A DNA stretch of 64,000 nt from assembly GCA_030248215.1 (NCBI GenBank), contig JASANG010000193.1, positions 1 through 64,000 of the forward strand, in the 5' to 3' direction. This stretch comes from Enoplolaimus lenunculus (lineage: Eukaryota; Nematoda; Enoplea; Enoplida; Thoracostomopsidae). Of this stretch, positions 23,650 through 34,200 are shown piece by piece. The notes under the pieces are model-generated. The model saw nothing but the letters and a program-made list of their open reading frames with translations. It did not search any database and was not told where the DNA came from. How positions within the stretch are numbered: the stretch's first letter is position 1; the number at the start of each line of letters is the position of its first letter. The translations under genes and the position numbers were made by a program.

Positions 23650-23889
23650 CTAATAGTCGAGCCGCGAACCGCATTTCCGCACAGTAACACCGCAACCATT
23701 ACCTTTGTAGCAGCCGTAGCTCACAATAAAACTATAAAGTTCCTTGCAACCAGCTCTATTTAACATAAACTTGTCGGCACTGCTAAACCTCACTTTGATC
23801 TCAAAGTGTACATGTTGCGCGTAAAGCAGCCGGCATACGAGAAGAGATGCGGAAACCGCTGTCAGGCACACATTAACCTCAAAGAACAA
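23650..23889 (-). CDS. Candidate small secreted Cys-rich exon, phospholipase A2-like motif
   Basis: The minus-strand frame gives a hydrophobic stretch (VSASLLVCRLLYA) and then AGCKELYSFIVSYGCYKGNGC. The SYGCYKG string resembles the YGCYCG calcium loop of secreted phospholipase A2, with Lys replacing one Cys. A GTAATG follows the CYKG codons and could be a splice donor. No ATG opens this frame directly; the nearest upstream ATG is out of frame, so an upstream exon or a broken gene is likely. The downstream histidine-containing exon of the family was not found. Family assignment rests on one short motif. Confidence 0.25.
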   Translation of the reverse strand: MFFEVNVCLTAVSASLLVCRLLYAQHVHFEIKVRFSSADKFMLNRAGCKELYSFIVSYGCYKGNGCGVTVRKCGSRLDY

Positions 23890-24292
23890 CTTTCATACCT
23901 AAGCAATGAAAAATTACTACGCATTGCATCCAAGCTTTAATGAAAGCACACACAAATATTCCTGTCACAGTTTTGTACACAAAACATATTTCCAGTTGTA
24001 TACTCTTGTTGAAGGATGCATCATCCACTCTTGGTTTTATTAAACTAAAATGAATTCTAAAAAAACAAACAGTCGTTGAACGAAATTAGCAAAATTTTAA
24101 ATGATTCAGTTCAACCCACAAGAAGCATTTATGCGATGATAGCGCCTTACTGACTACTGCTGTAATTTATCGTAGCAAAAAGTTGCTAATCCCTGTATCT
24201 TGTGATCACTTAGTCATCCACGCACGGTCAGCAAAAGTAAGGTGCAGTCCCTGTGTGACAAAAGTTTAAAAATACACAAATCCTCGCGGCCA

Positions 24293-24640
24293 GCAGCGGA
24301 TCCAGAGGGAGGGTCGACGGGAAATGTATCCAGAGGCGGGGCTAAAACTTTCTGACTTTGAGGCGGGTTTGGTAAATGTTATGAAACGCAAAAATGGTAA
24401 TGTTTGGAGGGACCTTACCATTTTATCACAAAAAATTTCTGAGCGAAAAGTTATATTTTTCTTACAAAAAATTTTCAACCGGCGGGACTGCAATAGAGTA
24501 AGCTTAAGCTTTAGACTATTTTTGCTTGGCTTAGGCTTAAGCTTAGGCGTAGGAATCAAAGGGGAAAAACGTAAAGTAGGGAAAAATTTCTGACGCCCCC
24601 CCGTCTGCCCGTTCCATCTCTGGATCCGCTAGTAGAATGT
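24293..24640. repeat. GGGACCTTACCATTTTATCA repeat interrupted by a TTAGGC fragment
   Basis: Second copy of the repeat at 19.5 kb. Its middle (about 24481-24557) is replaced by GCGGGACTGCAATAGAGTAA and TTAGGC sequence from the MITE family. It ends TCTGGATCCGCTAG. Confidence 0.6.
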
Positions 24641-24735
24641 ATTTCCCACAGCAACTACCGAGTATAATATTTCGCGATGCAAAATGGTTCACTTGTAGTT
24701 AAAATACATTTTCGATCCAAATTGGTAAAAAATAT

Positions 24736-24954
24736 GGCCCATGTAAAGATCAGGGGCGGAAATTTTTCGGCAGGACTGCAATAGAGTAAGCTTAAGCTTT
24801 AGACTATTTTTTTGGTTGGCTTAGGCTTAGGCTTAGGCGTAGGAATATGCTCATTCTTACGCTTAGGTTAACGTTTATTCGTAGGCTTACGCTTAGGAAT
24901 ATGCTTATAATACTGTTCCGCCCCTGTTCTTTATTACATTGGCCAAAAATATGA
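24736..24954 (+). mobile_element. TTAGGC-bearing MITE, copy 8, exact 8-bp duplication
   Basis: Ends GGCCCATGTAAAGATCAGGG and CTTTATTACATTGGCC, flanked on both sides by AAAAATAT. It contains two TTAGGC blocks. Confidence 0.9.
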
Positions 24955-25321
24955 TATGAGATTACAACGGAAATTGTAAAATTTTAGCGCAGTTGATTAT
25001 TTTTTAAAATATCAAAAAACTAACCCCAAAAAAGCGTTTCAAATTGCAATATTTCAAGCCACAAAATGTAAGCATCCTACCTTCACGCAAAAATCCTTCG
25101 ATCCGTCACTGCTCCCGTGACTAATTTCCGGTTAAGCGCCTATCAGGTCAAGCAGAAACCCAAAAAAAGATAATTTAAAACGTCGCGTGCAGCAAATTCA
25201 ATTCAACGCGCAAGCGAATTTAAGGCCAAACTAAAAACCCGCAAGCGAGGCATTAGTTGGTTTGACAATTCGAGGAAACTTTCAACGCTGCGAGAGCAGA
25301 AAAAAAATAGATTGGACTCTG

Positions 25322-25520
25322 TGAAACATCTGTCCCTCCACAACTTTCAACGCTGCATCCAAGTGGTATGGGAAGGCGCAGCCAGAAGGCAGCTCAGCCC
25401 CTCCTGGAAAACTTTTTGCCCTCCAATAGAAAATTTTCAACCATGCTTGTAAGTCAACGAAAACCCTTGCTGTATGCGTCTCGTGATAAAGTTTTGCCCC
25501 CCCAAGCAAGATGAGTATCT
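25322..25520. repeat. GGGTTTTCGTTGACTTACAA interspersed repeat, copy 2 (inverse)
   Basis: Reads in reverse as CCCTTGCTGTATGCG with CTTGTAAGTCAACGAAAACC, and has a GCCCCTCC-rich centre. Confidence 0.6.
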
Positions 25521-26219
25521 TTAGCTTGTATACACCGACCCACGTAAAGTAAAGTTTGCTATCAAAATATTTGCATTTTTATGAATGAAACAAGCATTTA
25601 CGTCAATCGGTGCCCTTAGTCACATTTTTGCAACGGGACACACCTTTGTTTGGTTTAAAAGATGTTTATCAAATGTAAGCAAATATAGCATATATCCTGT
25701 ATTAAACCAACTTTGATTAGCGTTTTTTTACAGTTACCGACATATGGTTGAATTGCGTCAGGGTCATAAATCTAGCAGTGGGGTGAGCTACGGGTCGTAT
25801 TTTTCACCATATAAAATCGCTTATTTGTCATTTTTTTGCAACTTTGTTCATAGAAAGCACGAAATTTGACTCAAACAAGTCAAATAATGATGCATTTTTC
25901 GCACCTAAGAGTTTTCATTAACTGAAACTGAAAATTTGCTACCCGGTATTGAGATATTACAAATAAGCAAAGAAACGAACCTCCATGACGGTGAATATTT
26001 CAAACCATATGGGAGGTGCGAAGCGTAAGAATGAGCTTACTCCTAAAAACCTGGGTGTAACCGGAGGTGAAAAATACCGGAACCGGAGCCGGAGGTCAAG
26101 GAAACTTGTTGAAGCCGGAGCCGGAGGTGAGGCGAGATTAGGTAGTGAAAATGTCATGGTTCCTTAGTTAATTTTATCCACTGTCTGCAATATGTTGTTA
26201 AGTTGTTTGGTTTTACGCT

Positions 26220-26440
26220 AATCTGTCCGTCTGTCCGTCCGAAAAGAAACCGAGGGAGGCAATAAAGAAAAACAACCAAAAACAAAAAAACAGAAAAAAA
26301 AACCCCCAATACACCCAAAATTCAAAAAATTTACCAAGATGTAGTTCTTAAATCCGCCCAACCACTCAGGAACGGCTGAACCGATTTTCATAAACTTTTT
26401 TGTTTGAAAGCCAATTATCCTAGGGTGTTAACCTCGCATT
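26220..26440. other. Low-complexity stretch before the satellite
   Basis: Contains a CTGTCCGTCTGTCCGTCC run, an A-rich tract and GAACGGCTGAACCGATTTTC. No coding capacity is seen. Confidence 0.4.
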
Positions 26441-27175
26441 GGGGTTTTAAAATTTTAAGCCGTTTATTAGCTACAGGCTAATTTGCATAATTAATTAAGC
26501 CTAAATTAGGACTTTCCACAATATTTCAGTAATTATTTCAGTTAGAAGCAATCTAATTTTAGCATTAAAGGGTTTTTGGGTGCGAGAAATCTCCGTAGAC
26601 TCCAAAACTGATAATTGAGTTGTTAGCTAATGGATAATTTGCATATTAGCATAGTTTGTAAGCCTAAATTAGGACTTTTTACAATATTTCACTAATTATT
26701 AAGGTTAAAAGCAATATAATTTCAGCACTAAAGGGTTTTTAGGTGCGAGGAATTTGAATAAATAGTTTAAAAACATCCAAAACCGATAATTGAATAGTTA
26801 GCTAATAGCTAATTTGCATATGAGCTTAATTGACATGAAAAAACTAGGACTATTTAAATATTTCAATAATTATTAGGGTTTACTGAAGGTTTTGGGGTGT
26901 GAGGAATCTGAATAAATTGTTTACAAACATCCAAAACCGATAATTAAATAGTTAGCTAATAGCTAATTTGCATATTTGCTTAATTGACAAGACAAAACTA
27001 GGACTTTTTAAATATTTCAATAATTATTAGGTTTTACTGAAGTTTTTGGTGCGAGGAATCTGAGTAAATTGTTTACAAACGTCTAAAACCGATAAATGAA
27101 TAGTAAAAACAATTTCAATTAGCAATACAAACAAAACGAACAAAAAAAACAAAATTAGCTAATAACTAATTTGCA
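26440..27175. repeat. Tandem satellite, unit about 155-170 bp, 4-5 copies
   Basis: Marker strings AGCTAATTTGCATA, TTTCAATAATTATTAGG and AAACCGATAATTGAATAG recur at roughly 155-200 bp spacing. The later copies are the most similar to each other, indicating ongoing tandem duplication. Confidence 0.85.
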
Positions 27176-27599
27176 TATTACCATAATTGCTTACGTGTGT
27201 TCGAGCTTCGCTCAATAAATGTAGTCCCACTACGACTGGTATAAACGTATTTTTATTATTAAGCTTTACTCAGGTAGCCGATCGTGTTCTTGTGTCGTAT
27301 TTTATTTTACAGCGCGCAGCCTTTACAGTGGAGCGAGCGGTGATGGTAAAGGCCACGTATCTGAAGGCATCCGTGTGTCAAATCTGTGCACGAAATTACA
27401 TCTCAGATGAAATAGAAAATATTCATACAACAAAAGGTTAATTTTTAAGCTTTACGCTTTGGCCCTTTAATACAAGAGCACTAAACCATGGATCGCAACT
27501 GGTGGTTAGCTTAACATCCCTACTGATAAATCTTATTGGATCAAACAAAAACAAAAAACTCCAACAAAAAGTTTATGAAAAACCAAAAAAAACGTAGTT

Positions 27600-27976
27600 C
27601 AACAGATCAGGGTTTGACCTTCCGCAGCAATCAGTAAGTTTGCCACACAGCTAATAAAATGCTGTGGGTGGAGTTCTCTCGGACAATATACTGTGGGTCG
27701 GAAGCGTATACAACGGCAAAAAGCGGCTGCGACCACTGATCCTTGCTGCCATCTTTGTAGTAACCGCGATTTCATTTCGGAAGGATATAATCTCGTCTAA
27801 TAGTTTTTGGGTGACCGTAGTGTCAGAATTGCACGGTCAGACGACCCCTTTCCGCGAAATACTGCGAAATTGGTTTTTCCTCTTATAAGTTCTCCGAAAG
27901 CTATGGCCACGCCGGGAATCGAAGCTCGGACCTCTCGCTCGCGAGTCAAGCGCGCTATCCATTACACCACGCGACA
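27600..27976 (-). mobile_element. tRNA-derived SINE
   Basis: On the minus strand a tRNA-like head (27976-27905) has TGTAATGGATAGCGCG as A box and GCTTCGATTCCCGG as B box. It shares the same stem mismatches as the head at 11.9 kb. About 300 bp of unrelated body follows to near 27600. This is the standard arrangement of a pol III SINE. The exact tail and target duplication were not resolved. Confidence 0.6.
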
Positions 27977-28189
27977 CATATCGGAATTTCTTCTGGTGCT
28001 ATATGTGTACGAGTATGTATGTGTCTTTAACATTACACTCTCTGCACATACACAAGCTACACCGCGTATACTCACACGTAGTAGCGTGAAACATAGTTGG
28101 AAGCCTGTTGATTATTCTGTAGCATAAAAGTGCCTTTTTGAGTGTTATTAGAAATTTCGAGAGATATATCTAACTATCCCTCGTCGGAA

Positions 28190-28376
28190 ATCCATGTAAA
28201 GAGAAGGAGCAGAACGTTTTCTGCGGGACTGGAATAGAGTAAGCATAAGCTTTTGGCTATTTTTTGTTTGGCTTAGGCTCACGCTTAGGCTTAGGTATAA
28301 ACTCGTTCTTACGGTTAGACTTAGGCTTAGGAATATGCTTGTTCTACTGTTACGGCCATGTTCAATACATTGGTCC
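28190..28376 (+). mobile_element. TTAGGC-bearing MITE, copy 9, diverged
   Basis: Ends TCCATGTAAAGAGAAGGAGC and CGGCCATGTTCAATACATTG, with shortened TTAGGC blocks. Confidence 0.75.
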
Positions 28377-28619
28377 ATCTTTGTATACACCCCGACGTTT
28401 TTAAGAGCTATGACTAGTTGTAAGGTAAAATTGTCACGATTACCGGTGGGGTACACGAGCCCTCAGCCCCCTTCTTAAAATATTACTGAAATAAGTCAAA
28501 GTCTGCCAAAATGAAAATTTCTGTAAATTAAACGGCTCTTGATATAAGTTCAACATTGTTGAGCATAGGAAAAAAAGCTACGTGAGCGAACTGCGAAACG
28601 CAATTCTCATGCTAAGTCT

Positions 28620-28760
28620 GGCCCATGTCAAGATCAGGGGCGGAAGGTTTTTTGTGGGATTAGAAAAGAGTAAGCTTAAGCTATAGACTAATTTTTTGCT
28701 TGGCTTAGGCTTAGGAATATGCTTATAATACTGTTCCTCCCCTGTTCTTTACACTGGTCC
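28620..28760 (+). mobile_element. TTAGGC-bearing MITE, copy 10 (short)
   Basis: Ends GGCCCATGTCAAGATCAGGG and CCCCTGTTCTTTACACTGGTC, with a single short TTAGGC block. Flanks agree at about 6 of 8 bases. This is the smallest complete copy (about 140 bp). Confidence 0.82.
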
Positions 28761-29022
28761 TAAATGTTAATACAGAATTTTTGTTTGGCGTTAGACCGGT
28801 AGGGATACAATGATTTCGGTTATCTTTGATCCGTTATTGCTTTAGCGAGATACGAACTGAACGTAAAAAATCAATGCAATTAAAAACTCGCGATCGAAGC
28901 GAACTAGAAGCTGGACGCAATTTTCTTGGATTTCATTCTTAACACAAAATTAAACTTTTTATATGTCAGTTTTGGACATACGTAAAAAAACAATGTCTAA
29001 AAAACCTAGAGGCAAACATTTG

Positions 29023-29392
29023 CGGCTCATGTATAGAACAGGATCGGATCGTTTTCCGGAGGGGCTATAATAGAGCCAGTTTAAGCTTTAGACTAATTTT
29101 GTTTGCTTAGGCTTAGGCTTACCCTTAGACTTAGGCTTAGGAATACGCTCATCCATACGCTTAGGCTTAGGCTTACCCTTAGACTTAGGCTTAGGAATAG
29201 GCTCATCCATACGCTTAGGCTTAGGCTTAGGCTTAGGCTTACCCTTATACTTAGGCTTAGGAATAGGCTCATCCATACGCTTAGGCTTAGGCTTAGGCTT
29301 ACCCTTATACTTAGGCTCAGGAATAGGCTCATCCATACGCTTAGGCTTAGGCTTAGGCTTACTACTGTTCCGGCCCTGTTCTATACATAGGC
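29023..29392 (+). mobile_element. TTAGGC-bearing MITE, copy 11, exact 8-bp duplication
   Basis: Ends GGCTCATGTATAGAACAGGA and CCCTGTTCTATACATAGGCC, with ACATTTGC on both sides. Five repeats of a composite unit (TTAGGC run, TTACCCTTA, GAATAGGCTCATCCATACGC) form a clear higher-order array. Confidence 0.92.
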
Positions 29393-29761
29393 CACATTTG
29401 CGGTCCATTGAATGAAATTTCGCAATCCTTTCATATAAAATTTTTCGTTTTTCCCCTCGGAATATTGTTTGAGATAAAATGATAAAGTCACTACCTTACA
29501 GTTTTTAGCTACCAATAGCATATGTAGCATACAGTAAAAAAATTGTGTTTCATAACATCTACCAGCCAGTCCCTCTCTCTGCCGACCGAAGTTTCTCGGC
29601 TGTATAATGCGTGATAATCTACATAGGCGGTTGCACGAATATTTCGTGGAAAACTATGCTTTCCGGATACTTAAATGATTATTTTATATATTTTGATTTG
29701 TTCAAATATCTAAACAATATCTTGTAGTATCAATTTTTTCAAGAAATATACACTGCGGCTA

Positions 29762-30012
29762 CACTGTAAATTCCAATGAGTTGATTAATCAATTCAAAGA
29801 GAGAATTAGTTATTTGTGGTTATTTCTGTGTCGATAACAGTAGATATTAACTCACTCTGAGTTGATTTAATTCCGGTTGAGTTGACAAATTAACACAGGA
29901 TGAGTTCATTCAAATCAGATGTCTGAGCTCTGACTTACCTAATTTAGAACTAAGACCTCTGAGTGAATTTAACTCATTCTGAGTTAAAATCAACTCATTG
30001 GAATGTACAATG
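29762..30012. mobile_element. MITE with CACTGTAAATTCC ends, complete
   Basis: Left end CACTGTAAATTCCAATGAGT and right end AACTCATTGGAATGTACAATG. The interior consists of GAGTT/AACTC motifs in both orientations. Confidence 0.82.
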
Positions 30013-30306
30013 ATTCGTGAACGATTTGTAGAGCCAAATGTTCTACACGACCTGGATACGCTCTCCAGATCACGTTTCATTCTAAGGTTTAAAAATTTGG
30101 GTCCACAGGAACCCGCGCCAATGCTAAAGCAGACCAGGATCGGCCCCTCAATCTTCCAGGGTGCGATCCCTGTACAATGATCGAAATTTTTTTCAAATTG
30201 TGAATTTTTCCATTTTAAATACACATATCTAATGGCTATTTTTTGGTCAAATCTTGTTAAAATTTAGGGAGTCAAATAACGACAAACCATGGCCTAATTA
30301 CAATTG

Positions 30307-30452
30307 TGTACACCAGTTTAGGTTGCGCTATACTTACCGAGAGCCGCCACCGCACGCCACCGAATCGATTTTGACAATATTTTTTGTCAGCAACGCATCG
30401 CAGCGTGCGGCAACGTTCGGTGCACTAAAGTGTAGCGCAACCTTTTTGTTTA
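30307..30452. mobile_element. GGCGCTATAC-family short element
   Basis: Terminal repeats AGGTTGCGCTATACTTACCG and its inverse TAAAGTGTAGCGCAACCT enclose a GC-rich interior with CCGCACG motifs. Confidence 0.75.
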
Positions 30453-30467
30453 TTTTGTTGCAATAAT

Positions 30468-30694
30468 GGCCAATGTTACTTTAAGGGGCGTAACAGCAGA
30501 TTAAGCATATTGCTAGAGCCTAAGCGTACGCCTAAGCCTAAGCCTATGCCTAAGCGTTGCAAAAATGTGTTTCTAAACCTAAGCCTACGTCTAAGCCTAA
30601 GCATAAGCCTAAGCAAAAAATGTAATCTACAATCTAAACCTGCTCTTTTATGGACCCACCAGAAACCTGGACGCGTCTTAAAGTAACACGGGCC
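30468..30694 (-). mobile_element. CCTAAG-bearing MITE, sister family (copy C1), exact 8-bp duplication
   Basis: Left end GGCCAATGTTACTTTAAGGG, right end ACGCGTCTTAAAGTAACACG followed by GGCC, with GCAATAAT on both sides. The interior carries CCTAAG motifs, CAAAAAATGTAATCTACAAT and an ACCCACCAGAAACCTGG box shared by copies at 40.4, 51.5 and 52.2 kb. Confidence 0.9.
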
Positions 30695-30699
30695 GCAAT

Positions 30700-30822
30700 A
30701 ATTATGATAGTAGAATTGAAAAACTTAGATTAAGCTTTAGACTAACTTTTCCGCTTAGACTTTGGCTTAGGCTTAGGAATATGCTGAGACTTTTGTTCCG
30801 CCTCTGTTTTATACATGGGCCA
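30700..30822 (+). mobile_element. Degenerate TTAGGC-MITE next to copy C1
   Basis: TTAGATTAAGCTTTAGACTA, one TTAGGC block and the right end CCGCCTCTGTTTTATACATG then GGCC. The left end is eroded. Confidence 0.6.
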
Positions 30823-31002
30823 ATTTTACCCTGAAAATGCCTTAAATGCCGAAAAATTTAATACCCGCAAATGCCTTATTTTAAAAATAAAGTATAATTA
30901 GAAGCAGCTTAAAATTGCATACAGAAAACATCAAAGGTAAATTAAAATATTTACGCGAACCTATTAAAACTCAATTATGGGTTAACTGACTACAGAAGAT
31001 CG

Positions 31003-31160
31003 GTGGATCCGTAGCCAAAGGGTGCAGGGGGTACACGGGCGAAGCCCCCCCGTGCACAAAACTTTAGCCTCCCTTAGATAATTTTCAAACTTGCTTGTAA
31101 GTCATCGAGAACCCTTTTATGCCCCTCTTGAAAAATGTTTAGTCCCACGTCTTAAATTTG
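31003..31160. repeat. GGGTTTTCGTTGACTTACAA interspersed repeat, copy 3 (inverse)
   Basis: GATCCGTAGCCAAAGGG start, C-rich centre, and TTGCTTGTAAGTCATCGAGA. It lies just past the stop codon of the gamma-glutamyltransferase gene. Confidence 0.6.
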
Positions 31161-31291
31161 CTGAGCGATCAGTCACAGAGGTCAAACATTTGACCCATGA
31201 CCCATCGAGACGAAATTTTCAAAATTTTGTCCCACGACCCAGTACCCACCGATGAATTCTACCACCTAACTTACCGCGGCCCCCCTTCATA

Positions 31292-34200
31292 TTAAACAGA
31301 TACTACAACGCCATCAGATCGTGGATCGCACCCCCCTTGAAATCCACCACTGCCAGGCTGATCAAATTCCATACCCTTGGCTACAATATGTCCTTTACCA
31401 AATATAACCCTGTCATACCCATCTGTGGGCAGTGTTGAGTTGAAATTGACCCCAAAGCTACTCAACTGCTCAACAATTGAGCTCGGGATTCCAACTTCAA
31501 AATCAGTACTCACTCCGGTTCGATTCAAATAGTCGTAGTTGAGTTTAATTCGAGGTTCGTTCAGTGCCGACTGTGGCGTTTGATTGAATTCGAGTAAGTT
31601 TAATAGAACCTAAAATTCAAGCAAGGGATTTAAGTAGGCCTATGGCTCGGACCGTAGTTCCATGGTGTAAGCTTGCTTCATAGACGCAAAATCCTTTGCT
31701 TAATAACTTTAATGCTCATTTGAAACTATTTTATTCTAAAATTAATTTCCGAAAATAAAAAATCCTGTTTGTATTTCAGACGAATAATCATTTTACCTCC
31801 AACAAATATGATGTCTGGTTCACATTCTAGCCAGCGCTATTATTTTTATAAGTTCAAAGAAAGACTGGTGAATATTTGCATACTTCAATTGGATTAGTAG
31901 AAAAATTAAACATTTTTTAACTTTTATCCGCAATATATCTCTTGTCGTTTTCGATTGTATATTTTGATCACTATCCGTTTCGGTTTCATGCTTTTTGGTG
32001 CAATTACGCTTACCGCTGACCTTTTGTACGCTTCCTCCGACGTTTAAAATTAAGCTAATACTTAGATTTAGGCCATGACTTAGGAAAATAATTAAGTCTA
32101 TGTTTAGAAAAGAGTTTAGGCAAAATATTTGTTCTGTATATGCTGTTTATACAGGTAATCTAGGCCTGTAGCCAGTTCACATTACTAGGTGGGCCAACCA
32201 ATTTTCAGACGAGCATACAACGGTTTTTGATGACTTACAACCAAGGCTGGTAATTCTCTAGGGCTACCACTCCAGGGAGGTTGAGCCCCTGCCCCCTCTT
32301 CTGGCTACGACCTCCACATTACGTATTTCCTGTACCTAAAGTCTAACCCTAAGTCTAAACCTAAGACTAAGCGTATTAAACATAATGCACCGTTCACAAT
32401 ATAAAATTTTAACCCTTGTGACAAAAAGTGTCATAAGGCAGCAATAACGCGTGACAAATTTCAAAATATGTCACGCGTTAACCCTACTTTATGACACTTT
32501 TTGTGACAACGGTAAGTGTTATAATGTGAACGGCGTATAAAGCGTTAATGTAGCGAGAACGGCTTACCTGTAAGTGGCCTTGTGGTTGATTTTGGGCGCC
32601 CATCACACCAAAACTAGCCACAAAATCGTCGCTTACCCCATCGTTTTGAGCGTCAGGCGAAGACGTAACAATGCCTGCCATTAAAGTATGAGCCGGGCGT
32701 ATGCCGGCTGCAAAATGTTTACCCTGCATAATTTCCCAAAACGCGAGCCCTCGATTATGAAGGGTAAATCCCCAGTTTGCCGGACTAAGTCCAGTGCCAA
32801 ATCCCATATAGTTCGAATAGACCACGCTAGCAAAATTGCCGGACGTATCGGATAACGCATAATACGTCGTGTCTCCTGAGCCTGGTGAGCTGGGCTGGCT
32901 GGGAGTTTGAAGGCTGAAAATTGAAATTTTTTTGAACGTTTTGAATATATCTTTAAAAAATTTTAGATTCAAAACCCGTCAGTGCCCAGCTCTCCTTGCT
33001 AGAAAGGGCTAAAAAAATTTTCCAGAAGGAGCATACAAGGGTTTTCGTTGACTTACAAGCAAGGTTGAACATTTTATAGGTGAGGCCAAAATTTTGGCAG
33101 GGGGGTGGGTGTGGGGCTGAGCCCCTTAGCCTTCCGTGACTACAGGCCCGTTTTACCACTTTGGTTCAAGAACAATGCTGACCCATATTACTCTTAGGGG
33201 ACTCCAGTTCTCTCACGAGTCTGCTAGGGAGTAAAGATTGAAGATTAGACTCATAATTTTACTTCGGATTAATTTAAAATTTTAAAAGTTTATATTTTTC
33301 AAAAATCTAGGCCCAATAGGATATGTACATTTTATTTTACCACGAATCAGCAATAGAGATTGTAAGCATGTGAGACAAGCTTGTTCTAGTGCATATGCAA
33401 TAAATGCAATGTACATTGTGTTGTATGCTTGCTGGCAGCATACGATCGACACATATAGCCTACGATAGAAACAGTTGGAGAGGCGGGTTGCGTGGCGCAG
33501 TGATTGAGTGTTTACAAAAGGAGCAGTAGGGTATGCGTTTGATCCCGGCTCCGGAGGCCCGCTTTTCGAGCTGTTTAGTAGAAAGGTCAGATGTCCTAGT
33601 TCCTACCTAGACTGACAGAGCTGACTCAGCGGATTTAGACCAATAATCTTGCTCAGGCTTAGGCTTAGGTTGACGTTTAGTTTTACCCATAATTTTACAA
33701 AAGATTTAGGTTAAGACTTGAGGCTAGATCAGAACTATATCTATGCTGCATTGACCCGAATAAGAGGGGGACTGATAATTATTTGGCCTTCCCAGAGGGT
33801 ACCCTCCTTGTTATTCGGTTACGGACTGTTATTTATTTTTAACCCACGCTCCGCCGCCCTTCGTTACTGATATATATCCGGTACTGCAACTATCCGTTGA
33901 ATTAAACGTATATTTGTCTCGTTTCAATAGTTTGAGCGATAATAAAAGGTTATACTTAGGAATGTACTTTCAAAATTTAATTCGAACTCAAATTATTTGG
34001 TCCTGGAGCCATTTATGTACTGCAATTAGGGTTAATAGACATTTATGGACTCTAATTAGCGTTTAGGGACTATCCGCTTACGGACTCTTATTAGGGATAC
34101 GGACTCCTATATGATTCGGACCCAAAATGGGGACATCCTCTTATTACCCCCTTCTTATTCGGTCAATACAGTACTTAAGCTAGGTTTAAGACAGGCTTTT

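Noticed and set aside
27187-27441. Plus-strand ORF including SVCQICARNYISDEIE
   Set aside because: The CxxC is isolated, the frame opens inside satellite-adjacent sequence and no splice partners were found.
31292-31609. Transferase as a recent bacterial gene acquisition
   Set aside because: YwrD-type members occur in animals, and this gene has eight spliceosomal introns and host-like composition; transfer cannot be inferred from the sequence alone.
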